Source: Actinomycetota bacterium (lineage in GTDB: Bacteria > Armatimonadota > SYMT01). From it: a stretch of DNA of 44,060 nt. Each line of letters begins with the position of its first letter. The first letter of the stretch is position 1. Of the stretch, positions 32,720 to 42,728 are shown piece after piece. The notes under the pieces were generated by a model. The model had not been told where the DNA came from and did no database searches. It saw only the letters and a program-made list of their open reading frames with translations. The stretch lies in NCBI GenBank assembly GCA_005798285.1, contig SYKE01000313.1, positions 1 through 44,060 of the forward strand, read 5' to 3'. A program made the translations under genes and the position numbers.

Positions 32720-34885
32720 TCATTCCGGATTCGGCGGCTCCGCTGTGGCGAGCAGTTCCCGCAGCTCGGTGAGCCGCTGTTCGGCCGCCGACGAGATCTT
32801 GTAGCGGGCGTGCGGCACCCCCAGAAGCTGCCGCAGGAACGCCTTGGCCGGCAGTTCCAGCACGTCCGTCGCCTCCAGGGTTCGAACGGTTGCGGTGCGT
32901 CGCTCCTCGGCCAGGATCGCGAGTTCTCCAAAGTGATACCCGGAGCCGAAGCGTCCGAGCACGTGACGCTCGCCCCCGACTTCGCGAATGACTTCCACGG
33001 AGCCCTTGGTGACGATGTAGAAGTAGTTGGCGCGGTCCCCCTGCTTGACCACGTCCACACCCGAGCGGAAGCTCCGCTCCTTGCTCAGCCGCGCCAGATC
33101 GGCGAGAGTCTCCAGGGTCGGCTGCTGACCCACGATGCCCTGCCACCAGCGGCGGGTGCGATTCAGGCGGCGGTACTCTCCGGCCAGATTGTTGGCTTCC
33201 AGGAAAGACTGGTAGAGATGCTCCGGCACCTGGAGCAAACAAGTCCAGGTCGACGTGGAGCGGAACTGCGGGATCAACACCTCGGGGAGCGGATCGCGAT
33301 GGAACAGGTCGCCGCGCTCCAAGGAATGGACCGGCTCGTCTCCGTCGAGCAGCGCGATGGAGCCCATCAGGACGAATGTCGCTCCGGGAAACGCCGGGAT
33401 CGTCTCATTCTCGCGGGTGTACACCACACGACTGCCGTAGAGGAGCGTGAGCAGCCAGCGCTCGGGAACATCGCGCAGAAGCGGCGAGCCGTAGAGCGCG
33501 GTGGCCTGCTCCGAAATCCGTTCTTCGCGAGGGATGAGGGTCACCGACATCCCCGGCTCCGCCGGCTGCAAGAAGCCGCGGGCCGAATCGGGACAGTGGG
33601 TCACCAGGATTCGGCGATCCGGATCCGGGCCGTTCTCGAAGAACTCCCGCACTTCCTGAGGATCGGGATGGATCGGCGGCCCGCCCGCGTCGGCGATGAC
33701 GAGGTTCCCGCCCTGATAGCTGTGCTGGACCAGCGTGTAGCGGGCCCGGCTGATGTCGCCTCGCTCCAGGAGCGGATCGAGCTGCTTGCCCCATAAGGTG
33801 TCGCCCGGCAGCAGAATGCTCTGGCCGTCCAGCCGAATCTCCACGCCGAGCGTCGGAACGGGATGCACGCTGTACCAGGTCCGGATCTCGGAGCCGTACC
33901 ACTGGAGCGCCGGACCCATTTGATCGAGGCCCGGTTGAAGCGGCACCCAATGGAACAGCTTCCGCACCTGCTCCGAATCGATGGCGAGGGTGGAGGAGAG
34001 ACGCGAAACCAGGCTCGCCATCACCGGCGGACTCGTGAGCAGGGTCACCTTTCGCCGTCCGACCAGCGAGCCCACGACGTTTGCGTGGTCCTCATGCGCG
34101 TGGGTGATGAGGTGCCCGACGATCAGGTCGTCCTCCACGCCCAACTGGGTGAGGTGATCCTCGAGGTAGGGGGTCCCATCCACCAGCAGCGCCTGGCCGT
34201 TGATCCAGACGATGAACGACGAACTCCACTCCGCTCCCGAGAATCCGCTGGCGCTTCCGATCACCTGAATCCCAAAGCGAGAGCCGACGATCGGTTCCTT
34301 CACATCCGCAAAATAAAGCGGCAGTGCCGACCGCGGCTGCGCCTTGCGTTCCACTTCCAGTGAGTCGCCGCGGTGCTCGATGGTCACCGTGCCGTCGCCC
34401 CGACGCAGTCTCACGCCATCGGGAAGCTCGGCAACCCCATCGGTGAAGGCCACCACCCTCGCCATCTGTTCCGCCGGAATGTGCGCCACGGGACCGGCCA
34501 CCACCACCATCTCGTGAGCAAGCTGGCGCCGATGCGAGATCGGGGTTCGATACGCTGCCATCTCCTCCTCGGAGGGCCCGCGCAGAATGTCCCGCACAAT
34601 CGAGTCGACTCGGGGTTTTTGGACCGGATCACAAACAACGATAAATGGTTTCTTGTCGCGGAGACCTCCGGCGCGAAACATGTAGTTGAACATCAGGAAT
34701 TCGAAGCTTGCCTGATTGATGCCGTGCGCGAAGAGAGGATCGGGCGGCAGCACGCAGATGTTGGGCGACGGGTACTCCCAGAGAAGGATGATCTTCAACC
34801 CCTCGGGAGGAGCGCCGACCATCACGGCCTGTCCGTCGGAGAGGGGGACCAGATGCGTATGATCCAGCAGGCGGATAGCTTCCAT
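32720..34885 (-). CDS. Metallo-beta-lactamase/cyclic-nucleotide-binding fusion protein
   Basis: A 721-residue protein; ATG 34885 opens MEAIRLLDHTHLVPL, while the frame continues 30 basic residues upstream. Domain 1 (about 1-190) is an unfamiliar alpha/beta part (VGAPPEGLKIILLWEYPSPN, ASFEFLMFNYMFRAGG). Domain 2 (about 210-440) is a metallo-beta-lactamase fold: LVDGTPYL, then LITHAHEDHANVVG with HxHxDH, then LLPGDTLWG and VQHSYQGG. Domain 3 (about 600-700) is a cyclic-nucleotide-binding fold: VVKQGDRANYFYIVTKGSVEV, then the phosphate-binding FGELAILAEERRTATVR with its Arg. A second, weaker cupin-like part lies between them (LMGSIALLDGDEPVHSLERG). The enzyme could hydrolyse a phosphoester or lactone under ligand control; the ligand and substrate are not known. 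No signal peptide. Confidence 0.85.
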   Translation of the reverse strand: MEAIRLLDHTHLVPLSDGQAVMVGAPPEGLKIILLWEYPSPNICVLPPDPLFAHGINQASFEFLMFNYMFRAGGLRDKKPFIVVCDPVQKPRVDSIVRDILRGPSEEEMAAYRTPISHRRQLAHEMVVVAGPVAHIPAEQMARVVAFTDGVAELPDGVRLRRGDGTVTIEHRGDSLEVERKAQPRSALPLYFADVKEPIVGSRFGIQVIGSASGFSGAEWSSSFIVWINGQALLVDGTPYLEDHLTQLGVEDDLIVGHLITHAHEDHANVVGSLVGRRKVTLLTSPPVMASLVSRLSSTLAIDSEQVRKLFHWVPLQPGLDQMGPALQWYGSEIRTWYSVHPVPTLGVEIRLDGQSILLPGDTLWGKQLDPLLERGDISRARYTLVQHSYQGGNLVIADAGGPPIHPDPQEVREFFENGPDPDRRILVTHCPDSARGFLQPAEPGMSVTLIPREERISEQATALYGSPLLRDVPERWLLTLLYGSRVVYTRENETIPAFPGATFVLMGSIALLDGDEPVHSLERGDLFHRDPLPEVLIPQFRSTSTWTCLLQVPEHLYQSFLEANNLAGEYRRLNRTRRWWQGIVGQQPTLETLADLARLSKERSFRSGVDVVKQGDRANYFYIVTKGSVEVIREVGGERHVLGRFGSGYHFGELAILAEERRTATVRTLEATDVLELPAKAFLRQLLGVPHARYKISSAAEQRLTELRELLATAEPPNPE

Positions 34886-34991
34886 GCCTTTTAGCGGTCT
34901 CCCACGTTTCCCGACATCTCTGGAACTCGGTCGGGCGCAATGACGTCGCTTAAGTTTACACCGGAGTGCCGCCACGACGCCTGTGAGGTAT

Positions 34992-35021
34992 TTGACAGTC
35001 AGTACCCAGGTGCGATATCAG
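34992..35021 (+). promoter_or_regulatory. Candidate gapA promoter
   Basis: TTGACA (34992-34997, perfect -35) and TATCAG (35016-35021, 4 of 6) are 18 bp apart. The gapA start lies about 155 bp downstream, leaving a longish leader. Confidence 0.45.
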
Positions 35022-35105
35022 AAGTCCGCGCCAACAGCGGACAACGTGGTCCCACCCGCCCGTATCACAGGTGCTGGTGTGGAAAGCAATGGCCCGGACC
35101 CGTAA

Positions 35106-36227
<1,122 letters not shown>

Positions 36228-36274
36228 GCCGGGCCCATTCAGGTCGCCTTCCGGCCTTCCGGGCCGACCGACCG

Positions 36275-36313
36275 GGCGCCCCGTCTCCCCGTGGGGCGGG
36301 GCGCCTTCGTTTT
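36275..36313 (+). terminator. Intrinsic terminator-like hairpin between gapA and pgk
   Basis: Perfect 9-bp arms GGCGCCCCG (36275-36283) and CGGGGCGCC (36297-36305) with a 13-base loop, followed by TTCGTTTT. It lies 47 bp beyond the gapA stop and only 10 bp before the pgk start. Partial read-through would set a gapA-to-pgk ratio. Confidence 0.65.
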
Positions 36314-36323
36314 GAGGACACGA

Positions 36324-37502
36324 TTGAGAACCCTTCAAGATCTGGATGTCGCCGGCAAACGCGTGCTGGTGCGAGTCGACTTCAACGTTCCGCAAGCCGC
36401 CGATGGATCGGTGACGGATGACACGCGCATTCGCGCTGCCCTGCCCACGCTGGAAGCGCTTCGAACCCGAGGCGCCTGCGTCGTGCTGATGAGCCACCTG
36501 GGACGGCCGAAGGGGCAGATCAACCCGAAGTACACCCTCCGCCCGGTCGCAGGCCGGCTGAGTGAGCTGATCGGCGCTCCGGTCGCCTTCGCGGAAGACT
36601 GCATCGGCCCCGGGGCCGAAGCGGCGGCCGCGGCGCTCCACCCCGGCGAACTCCTGCTCCTGGAAAACACCCGCTTCCATGCCGAAGAGGAGAAGAACGA
36701 CGGCGACTTTGCCCGTGCGCTCGCCCGACTGGGCGACTGTTACGTGAACGACGCCTTCGGCACGGCGCATCGGGCGAACGCCAGCACGGAAGCGGTGGCG
36801 CACCTGCTGCCGTCCGCCGCGGGGCTGCTCCTGGAGCGCGAGATCGCCAAGCTGGGTCCGCTGCTCCACAACCCCGAGAAACCGTTCGTCGCGATTCTGG
36901 GCGGCGCCAAGGTCACCGATAAGATCGGCGTCATCGAGAAACTGCTGCCGCTGGTCGACCGCTTCCTGGTCGGCGGCGCGATGGTCTTCCCGTTCCTCAA
37001 GGCCCGGGGAATCTCCGTGGGGCGCAGCCTCTGCAAGGATGAGGATCTCGCCGCCGCGAAGGCGCTGCTCGCACGGCCCGAGGTAGCGGCGAAGCTCCAA
37101 CTCGCCACCGATTTCATCGTCACCAACAACCTCGAGGCGCCGACGCTCTTCGAGGCGGTTCCGGCGGACGGCATCCCCGATCACCTCCTCGGCGCAGACG
37201 TGGGTCCCGATACGCTGATGTGCTTCCACGACCTCCTCCTCGGAGCCAAAACCGTGATCTGGAACGGCCCGATGGGCCGCTTCGAGGACCCTCACTTCGC
37301 CACGGGCACGCGCGGTCTGGCGGAGATCCTGGCCCGCGTGAACGATGCCGGAGCCGTGGTGATCGTCGGCGGCGGCGACAGCGCGGCGGCGGTTCAGCAG
37401 TTCGGCTATGCCGGACGGATGGACCACATCTCCACCGGTGGGGGCGCCAGTCTCGAGTTTCTCGAAGGCCGCACGCTCCCCGGCGTGGCGGCGCTCTCCT
37501 AA
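36324..37502 (+). CDS. pgk: Phosphoglycerate kinase
   Basis: A 392-residue glycolytic kinase making ATP from 1,3-bisphosphoglycerate. I place the start at TTG 36324: GAGG lies six bases upstream, and the protein then begins with the family pattern [20 protein letters not shown]. The frame also opens at GTG 36291, but that codon lies inside the terminator hairpin. Substrate-binding motifs: [33 protein letters not shown] and [14 protein letters not shown]. The ATP part has [14 protein letters not shown] and [14 protein letters not shown]. Length is normal. It is linked to gapA and an EF-hand membrane protein gene 14 nt downstream. Confidence 0.96.
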   Translation: MRTLQDLDVAGKRVLVRVDFNVPQAADGSVTDDTRIRAALPTLEALRTRGACVVLMSHLGRPKGQINPKYTLRPVAGRLSELIGAPVAFAEDCIGPGAEAAAAALHPGELLLLENTRFHAEEEKNDGDFARALARLGDCYVNDAFGTAHRANASTEAVAHLLPSAAGLLLEREIAKLGPLLHNPEKPFVAILGGAKVTDKIGVIEKLLPLVDRFLVGGAMVFPFLKARGISVGRSLCKDEDLAAAKALLARPEVAAKLQLATDFIVTNNLEAPTLFEAVPADGIPDHLLGADVGPDTLMCFHDLLLGAKTVIWNGPMGRFEDPHFATGTRGLAEILARVNDAGAVVIVGGGDSAAAVQQFGYAGRMDHISTGGGASLEFLEGRTLPGVAALS

Positions 37503-37516
37503 TCCGGTTCGAGGCC

Positions 37517-38998
37517 GTGCTGGGCGCTCAACGGTACGGACTCTCTCGCACTCCCCAGCCCCAGTGGCGGGGAGCGCGAGCCTCGCTCCTGCTCGCGGCG
37601 GCGCTCCTCGGGGCACTGCCGGCGGGCCGGGTCGCGGCGCACCCGGCCGATGAGGTGGCGGTTTACCACTACCTCTGGTTTGAATCGGGAGCCGCCGCCC
37701 TCACGCTCCAGCACGGCAGCATCATCGGCGGCAAGATCACCGAGCGCGTGTGGAGCGAGATGGACGCCGACGGGAGCGGTTCGCTCTCCGACGCGGAGAA
37801 GAAGCGCTTCGCGGACCAACTCGCCTCGCGGCTGAGCCTGACCCTGGGGGATCGGCCGGCCGCGATGAAGCTGGAGAGCTGGGACTTCCCCACCCGGGCT
37901 GAGTTGACCGGCGGCGGCTTTCCCGCCGTGGTGCTGAAGCTCTCCGTCCGCCTGCCCGAACTCCCCACCGCCGGCCTCCCGGTGAGACTGCACGACTCCG
38001 CGTGGCCCCGCGACATCGGGATGTTCCCACCCCCCGAGGTACGGGCCGAGAGCGCCGTCGCGGCGGACCTGAAGGTAGCGCCCAACGGTCGGAGCGTGAA
38101 CTTCGCTCTCTTCCCCTCGGGTTCGCCGCCTCCGGAGTCGCGCCGGGTCCGCCGTTCGACCGGATCCAACGCCTCCGACGCAGGGGAGACGGTGATGAAC
38201 ATCCCCGCGGGCATGTCGGCGCCGCCACCTGCCGCTGCGCCTCCGACGCCGCCGGAAGGGGCGCCCGCTCCCGGGGCACTCGGCGCGGCGGGCGCCTTCG
38301 CCTGGCTGGCGGCGCTGGGGCTCGGCATCGCCGCCGGATTCCACACCGCCGCCCGGAAGGGCGCCGAACTCGCGCGCGCCTCACGACCCCAATCGCGGAT
38401 CTGGGCCGCCCTGAAGCTGCTCCTGCGCCGCTCGGGCGGGGCGCTCCTCGTCGGTCTGGTGGCGCTGCCGGTGGCCGCGCGGCTCACCGGGAGCGCCGGG
38501 TGGGGCTTCTCCGCCGCCGTGTCGATCTGCGCCGTGTTGGTCGGGCTGGTAGCCTTTCACGAATCGCTGAGCCCCTTGCTGGAGAGCGCCGCGCCCGATC
38601 CGGCCGCCGAAGCTCCGATCGCGCCGTCGGGCCCGAGAGAGCATCGCCGCCACCCCCCGCGCGACTACCCCCTCGACGGCGACGAAATCAATTTCCACGC
38701 CACTGCCGACCTGCCCGGACCGGCGGGCCGAAGCCTGCCCGGCTTCGCGCTGGATGCCGTCGGCGCCGCCCTGGCCGCGCTCTACCCGAGGGATCTCGGC
38801 CTCGGCGCGGGCTCGCTCGTCCCGTATCTGCTGGCGGCCCTGTGCGTTCTGGCCATCCCAACCGCCGGACGCTTCTCGAAGCGCAGGCTCGCTCCCGCAC
38901 AGTGGATTCCGGCGCTAACCGCCGTGCTGCTGTTCTTCTGGGGCATCTCCGCGGCCGGACAGGCGCTGACCTTCGGCGGTTGGATTCGACCCGGCTGA
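37517..38998 (+). CDS. EF-hand-containing membrane protein, NicO/RcnA-like N-terminal region
   Basis: A 493-residue protein, probable start GTG 37517, though its ribosome site is poor. It has a signal peptide (ASLLLAAALLGALPAGRVAA). The mature part begins HPADEVAVYHYLWFES, which recalls the 'HPLGNFTINHY' start of the outer domain before nickel/cobalt NicO exporters. A canonical EF-hand loop follows (MDADGSGSLSDAEKKRF, about residues 90-105), with Asp, Asp, Ser, Ser and Glu at ligand positions, so calcium binding is likely. After a Pro-rich linker (MSAPPPAAAPPTPPEGAP) come about five hydrophobic helices. The histidine/aspartate motif expected of NicO channels (HALTPGH-type) is not found; only AAGFHTA is near it. 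The function is open: a degenerate NicO relative or a calcium-dependent membrane protein. Confidence 0.65.
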   Translation: MLGAQRYGLSRTPQPQWRGARASLLLAAALLGALPAGRVAAHPADEVAVYHYLWFESGAAALTLQHGSIIGGKITERVWSEMDADGSGSLSDAEKKRFADQLASRLSLTLGDRPAAMKLESWDFPTRAELTGGGFPAVVLKLSVRLPELPTAGLPVRLHDSAWPRDIGMFPPPEVRAESAVAADLKVAPNGRSVNFALFPSGSPPPESRRVRRSTGSNASDAGETVMNIPAGMSAPPPAAAPPTPPEGAPAPGALGAAGAFAWLAALGLGIAAGFHTAARKGAELARASRPQSRIWAALKLLLRRSGGALLVGLVALPVAARLTGSAGWGFSAAVSICAVLVGLVAFHESLSPLLESAAPDPAAEAPIAPSGPREHRRHPPRDYPLDGDEINFHATADLPGPAGRSLPGFALDAVGAALAALYPRDLGLGAGSLVPYLLAALCVLAIPTAGRFSKRRLAPAQWIPALTAVLLFFWGISAAGQALTFGGWIRPG

Positions 38999-39041
38999 CC
39001 TCGACGCCGAGCCCGGGGAGCCACGCTCCACCCGAATACCG

Positions 39042-39047
39042 TATAAT
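39042..39047 (+). promoter_or_regulatory. Possible -10 box before hom
   Basis: TATAAT, a perfect -10 hexamer in a GC-rich setting, lies 41 bp before ATG 39088. No good -35 was seen 16-18 bp upstream. It overlaps an in-frame ATG (39046), which argues that 39046 is not the translation start. Confidence 0.4.
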
Positions 39048-39087
39048 GGCAACTGCTTCGGGGCGCTGGGAGCTGCCCGACCCCTTT

Positions 39088-40410
39088 ATGCCTCACCAAA
39101 CACCTGTGTCGCCTGACCCATCCGACAAAAAACCGATTCAGATCGGCCTTCTCGGCTGCGGCGTCGTTGGATCGGGGACGATCCGGACGCTGCGAGAGAG
39201 CGCCGATGCCATTGAGCGTAAGCTCGGCGTCCCCCTGATCCTCCGCCGGGTTTGTGTGCGTGACCTGAACAAACCGCGCGCCGTGGAGCTCGACCCCTCG
39301 CTGTTGACCGACCGCGCCGCCGACGTGCTGGACGATCCCGAGATCGACATCGTGGCGGAGTTGATGGGCGGCACGGAGCCCGCGTGCAGCTACATTCTGC
39401 AGGCGCTCCGCAGCGGCAAGCATGTCGTCACGGCGAACAAGGAACTGGTCGCGAAGGAAGGCCATCAGCTCCTGCGCGAGGCGGCGGCGCGGCGGCTGGA
39501 CTGCTTCTTCGAGGGCAGCGTGGCGGGCGGCATCCCCATCATTCGTTCTCTGAAGGTCTGCCTCGGCGCCAACCGGATCCTCTCGGTGATGGGGATCGTG
39601 AACGGCACCACGAATTACATCCTCACTCAGATGGCGGAGACCGGCAAGGACTTCGGCGTGGCGCTCGCCGAGGCTCAGGCCCAGGGCTACGCGGAGGCGG
39701 ACCCCACCGCCGATGTGGACGCCTTCGACGCCGTCTACAAGCTGGCCATTCTCGCCAGCATTGCCTTCCACAGCCGCGTGCCGGTGGATGAGATCTACCG
39801 CGAAGGCATCCGGGGCATCACCGGCAGCGACATCGCCTACGCCCGGGAACTCGGCTACGTCATCAAGCTGCTTGCCATCGGGCGGCAGCGTGAGAGCGGT
39901 CTGGAACTGCGGGTGCACCCCGCGATGGTGCGCCACTCTCACCCGCTGGCGGCGGTGAACGATGTGTTCAACGCGGTTCTGGTCAACGGTAGCTCGGTCG
40001 GCGACGTGATGTTCTACGGGCGCGGCGCGGGCTCGCTGCCGACGGGCAGTTCCGTTGCGGCCGACATTCTGGAAGTGGCGCGCGGCATCCGCTTCGGAGG
40101 CTCCGGCCGCTTGAGCTGCACCTGCTTCAAGGATCAGCGTGTGCTGCCCGCCGGCGAGATCGAGAGCAATCACTACGTCCGCATCCGCACGGATGACCGG
40201 CCGGGCGTGATTGCCGCGGTCTCCACGGTGTTCGGACGGCACCAGGTTTCGCTGGAGTCGATTCTGCAGAAGCAGGGCAACGGCAGCGAGGCGGAGATCG
40301 TCTGGATCACCCACCGCACTCAGGAAAGCCGCATCCGAGCCGCCCTGGATGAAATCGCCGCCCTCGAGGTGGTTCGAGAGATTGGAAGCTGGATCCGCGT
40401 GGAAGAATGA
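39088..40410 (+). CDS. hom: Homoserine dehydrogenase
   Basis: A 440-residue enzyme reducing aspartate semialdehyde to homoserine for threonine and methionine. The Rossmann motif is GLLGCGVVGSGTIRTL. The conserved AELMGGTEPA, TANKELVAKEG and FEGSVAGGIPIIRSLK segments carry cofactor and substrate contacts. GIVNGTTNYILTQM, DPTADVDAFDAVYKLAILA and the active-site Lys region follow. A C-terminal ACT domain (about 360-440, HYVRIRTDDRPGVIAAVS) suggests feedback control by threonine. The start is uncertain: ATG 39088 is preferred because an in-frame ATG at 39046 overlaps a TATAAT box. Neither has a strong ribosome site. purC follows 22 nt after the stop. Confidence 0.95.
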   Translation: MPHQTPVSPDPSDKKPIQIGLLGCGVVGSGTIRTLRESADAIERKLGVPLILRRVCVRDLNKPRAVELDPSLLTDRAADVLDDPEIDIVAELMGGTEPACSYILQALRSGKHVVTANKELVAKEGHQLLREAAARRLDCFFEGSVAGGIPIIRSLKVCLGANRILSVMGIVNGTTNYILTQMAETGKDFGVALAEAQAQGYAEADPTADVDAFDAVYKLAILASIAFHSRVPVDEIYREGIRGITGSDIAYARELGYVIKLLAIGRQRESGLELRVHPAMVRHSHPLAAVNDVFNAVLVNGSSVGDVMFYGRGAGSLPTGSSVAADILEVARGIRFGGSGRLSCTCFKDQRVLPAGEIESNHYVRIRTDDRPGVIAAVSTVFGRHQVSLESILQKQGNGSEAEIVWITHRTQESRIRAALDEIAALEVVREIGSWIRVEE

Positions 40411-40432
40411 CGCGAGTCCACGAGAGGCGCCC

Positions 40433-41338
40433 ATGAGTTCCGTACTGCTGTCTTCCGAGTTGCCCGGTCTGGAGCCGATCCTCCGCGGGAAAGTGCGCGA
40501 TGTCTACGATCTGGACTACCACCTCCTCATCGTGGCGACGGACCGGATCTCCGCCTACGACAGCATCCTGCCGACGGGCATTCCGGACAAGGGCCGGGTG
40601 CTGACGCAGCTCTCGGCGTTCTGGTTCGAGCAGCTTCGGAGCCTCTGCCCCAGCCACTACATCTCCGTCGACCCCGAGCAGATTCAGGATGTGCTGCTCG
40701 CGCGGAAGCTGGAGATCCCCGAGGAGCTGCTCGAGGGGCGATGCATGCTGGTGACTCGCGCCCGCGCCTTGCCGGTGGAATGCGTGGTTCGCGGCTACCT
40801 CGACGGCAGCGCCTGGCGAGAGTATCAGACGTCCGGCTCCATCTGCGGCATCCGTCTGCCTGAGGGGTTGAAGCAGGGATCCCGCCTGCCCGAGCCGATC
40901 TTTACGCCCGCCACCAAGGCGACCACCGGCCACGACGAGAACATTCCGGAGAGCAGGATGTTCCGCATGATGGAGCCGGGTCTCGCAAAGCAGGCGAAGG
41001 AGATCAGCCTGGCGGTCTACAACGCCGCCGCCGAGTACGCGCAGGACCGCGGCGTGATCATCGCCGACACCAATTTTGAATACGGCGTGTTCCAGGAGTC
41101 GCTCATCATGATCGACGAGTGCCTCACCCCAGACTCCAGCCGCTTCTGGGACGCCGCCCGCTGGGAGCCCGGGGGCCCGCAGCCCAGCTACGACAAGCAG
41201 TTTGTGCGCGATTACCTCGACCGCAGCGGCTGGAACCACGAGCCGCCCGCGCCGCCGCTGCCCGCCGATGTGACGGAGCGCACGGCCGAGAAGTATCGCC
41301 AGATCTACCGCCGCCTCACCGACTCGGAACTGCCCTGA
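40433..41338 (+). CDS. purC: SAICAR synthetase
   Basis: A 301-residue purine enzyme that joins CAIR and aspartate with ATP to make SAICAR. ATG 40433 has GAGAGG five bases upstream. The family motifs are GLEPILRGKVRDVYDL (glycine-rich ATP loop), LIVATDRISAYDSILPTGIPDKGRVL, ARALPVECVVRGYLDGSAW, FTPATKATTGHDENI and IIADTNFEYGVF. Length is normal for the about 300-residue eukaryote-like type, not the 240-residue E. coli type. It sits between hom and the apgM-like gene. Its last codons (DSELP) lie in the first copy of a 22-bp tandem repeat. Confidence 0.96.
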   Translation: MSSVLLSSELPGLEPILRGKVRDVYDLDYHLLIVATDRISAYDSILPTGIPDKGRVLTQLSAFWFEQLRSLCPSHYISVDPEQIQDVLLARKLEIPEELLEGRCMLVTRARALPVECVVRGYLDGSAWREYQTSGSICGIRLPEGLKQGSRLPEPIFTPATKATTGHDENIPESRMFRMMEPGLAKQAKEISLAVYNAAAEYAQDRGVIIADTNFEYGVFQESLIMIDECLTPDSSRFWDAARWEPGGPQPSYDKQFVRDYLDRSGWNHEPPAPPLPADVTERTAEKYRQIYRRLTDSELP

Positions 41339-41376
41339 CTCCGACTCGGAACTGCCCTGACTCCGACTCGGAACTG
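41320..41376. repeat. 22-bp tandem repeat from the 3' end of purC
   Basis: Two perfect copies (41320-41341, 41342-41363) and a third of 13 bp (41364-41376), each opening CGACTCGGAACTG. Copy 1 contains the last purC codons and stop. The repeat fills the gap to the next start at 41388, which has GAGAG about seven bases upstream. Confidence 0.85.
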
Positions 41377-41387
41377 AGAGCCGCCGC

Positions 41388-42593
41388 TTGAAATACGTCC
41401 TGGTCATCCTGGACGGCGCTGCCGACCGCGCCCTGAAGGTGCTCGAAAACCGCTCGCCGCTGATGGTGGGAGCGGGCGAGCACCTGAAGGCGCTGGCTCG
41501 CCGCGGCCGGGTCGGCGCGGTGCGATGCCTGCCTCCCGACTGGAAGGGCGATCCCGAGGCGGCGCTCGTGGCGCTCTTCGGCTACGACCCCCGCGAGGAC
41601 TTCACCGGTCGCGGCGCATTTGACGCGGCGGCGCTGCAGGTGGACCTCGACCACGCCGACGTCGCCTTCCGCCTCCACTTCGTTCACACGGACGGAACCA
41701 CGCTTCTCGACCCCACCACCGGACGCCTCGGCGCTGAAGCCGGCCGCACCCTGCTCCGCCACGTGGACGACACGCTCCGTATCCGGAACATGCAGTTCTA
41801 CCCCGCCGAGGGGCACCGCCATGTGATGGTGTGGCGCGACGGCCCCGACGGCATCCGCTGCACCTCGCCCCACGACGCCGCCGGGAAGCCCCTGCGCGCC
41901 CACTTCCCCACCGGCGACCGCGCCGAGCGCCTCACCTCGATCCTCTGGGACACCGCCGAGGTGCTTGCCGACCACCCGATCAACAAGCGCCTTCGCGACA
42001 CCGGCAAACCCACCGCCGACCTCCTCTGGCCCTGGGCGCCCGGCCGCTCGCCCAACCTCACGCCCTTCGGCTGGCGCCACGGCATCGGCGGCGCCTGCAT
42101 CGCCGGCAACAGCATGGTCCGCGGCCTCGCCCGCCTCTCCGGGCTCCACGTGATCGACGTGCCCGGCGCCACCGGCAGCCTCGACACCGACTACACCATG
42201 AAGGCGCGCGCCACCCTCACGGCGCTTGAGACCTACAACTTCTGCCTGGTCCACATCGAGTCGCCCAACGCCGCCTCCCTCGCCGGCGACTGGGAGGCCA
42301 AAGTCGACGCCATCCGTCGCATCGACGAGCGCTACGTCGGCACGCTGCTCGACCGTATCGGCAAGCTCGCCGACTTCCGGATCATGGTGGTGGTCGACCA
42401 CCCCACCCCCGTCGAAGACCGCCGGCCCGCCCTCGACTGGACCCCGTTTATGCTCACGGGCAACCTCTTCAAGCCCCAGAGCCAGGGCACCCTCCCCTTC
42501 GACGAACGAGCCCTCGACGACGTGACCCACCGCTGCGACGAAGGCCGCAAGCTCCTCGACCTCCTCTTCGAAGACGCCAACGCCCTCCCCTGA
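41388..42593 (+). CDS. apgM-family (archaeal-type phosphoglycerate mutase) homolog lacking catalytic residues
   Basis: A 401-residue alkaline-phosphatase-superfamily protein, TTG start 41388. The family frame is clear: MKYVLVILDGAADRAL, RRGRVGAV, GYDPREDFTGRGAFDAA, HVIDVPGATGSLDTDY and DHPTP. In apgM proteins the phosphate nucleophile is Ser in the segment P-G-S-D before LGYDP. Here the gap-free match is G-D-P-E, with Pro56 in place of Ser. Other expected ligands differ: PDEAGH-type Asp and His are Asn294 and Leu298, and the RTHT-type His is Pro347. Asp9 and the Asp337-His338 pair remain. Members next to hom have been proposed as homoserine kinases, so a role near hom is reasonable, but ordinary mutase chemistry is unlikely. 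It may be a pseudoenzyme or use other chemistry. Confidence 0.8.
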   Translation: MKYVLVILDGAADRALKVLENRSPLMVGAGEHLKALARRGRVGAVRCLPPDWKGDPEAALVALFGYDPREDFTGRGAFDAAALQVDLDHADVAFRLHFVHTDGTTLLDPTTGRLGAEAGRTLLRHVDDTLRIRNMQFYPAEGHRHVMVWRDGPDGIRCTSPHDAAGKPLRAHFPTGDRAERLTSILWDTAEVLADHPINKRLRDTGKPTADLLWPWAPGRSPNLTPFGWRHGIGGACIAGNSMVRGLARLSGLHVIDVPGATGSLDTDYTMKARATLTALETYNFCLVHIESPNAASLAGDWEAKVDAIRRIDERYVGTLLDRIGKLADFRIMVVVDHPTPVEDRRPALDWTPFMLTGNLFKPQSQGTLPFDERALDDVTHRCDEGRKLLDLLFEDANALP

Positions 42594-42677
42594 CCTCGCT
42601 CCCGCCTCTGCCCACTCCCAGCAACCGCCGCAATTCCGGCGCCTCGTGCACGTTGTCTCGCTTGAAGGACAATACTC

Positions 42678-42728
42678 TTGATCGAGGAAGTGAAGAAGCA
42701 ATACACGGCTGAGTTGGTGGTGCTATGA
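42678..42728 (+). CDS. Possible 16-codon leader peptide before the GNAT-like gene
   Basis: TTG 42678, with AAGGA eight bases upstream, opens a 16-residue frame (LIEEVKKQYTAELVVL). It ends at TGA 42726-42728, overlapping the next ATG (ATGA). That layout suggests translational coupling. It could also be the displaced N-terminus of the GNAT-like protein. It is short, so the call is weak. Confidence 0.3.
   Translation: MIEEVKKQYTAELVVL

Noticed and set aside
38002-39087. Upstream extension of the hom frame
   Set aside because: Overlaps the EF-hand protein gene in another frame; Arg-rich; hom begins near 39088.
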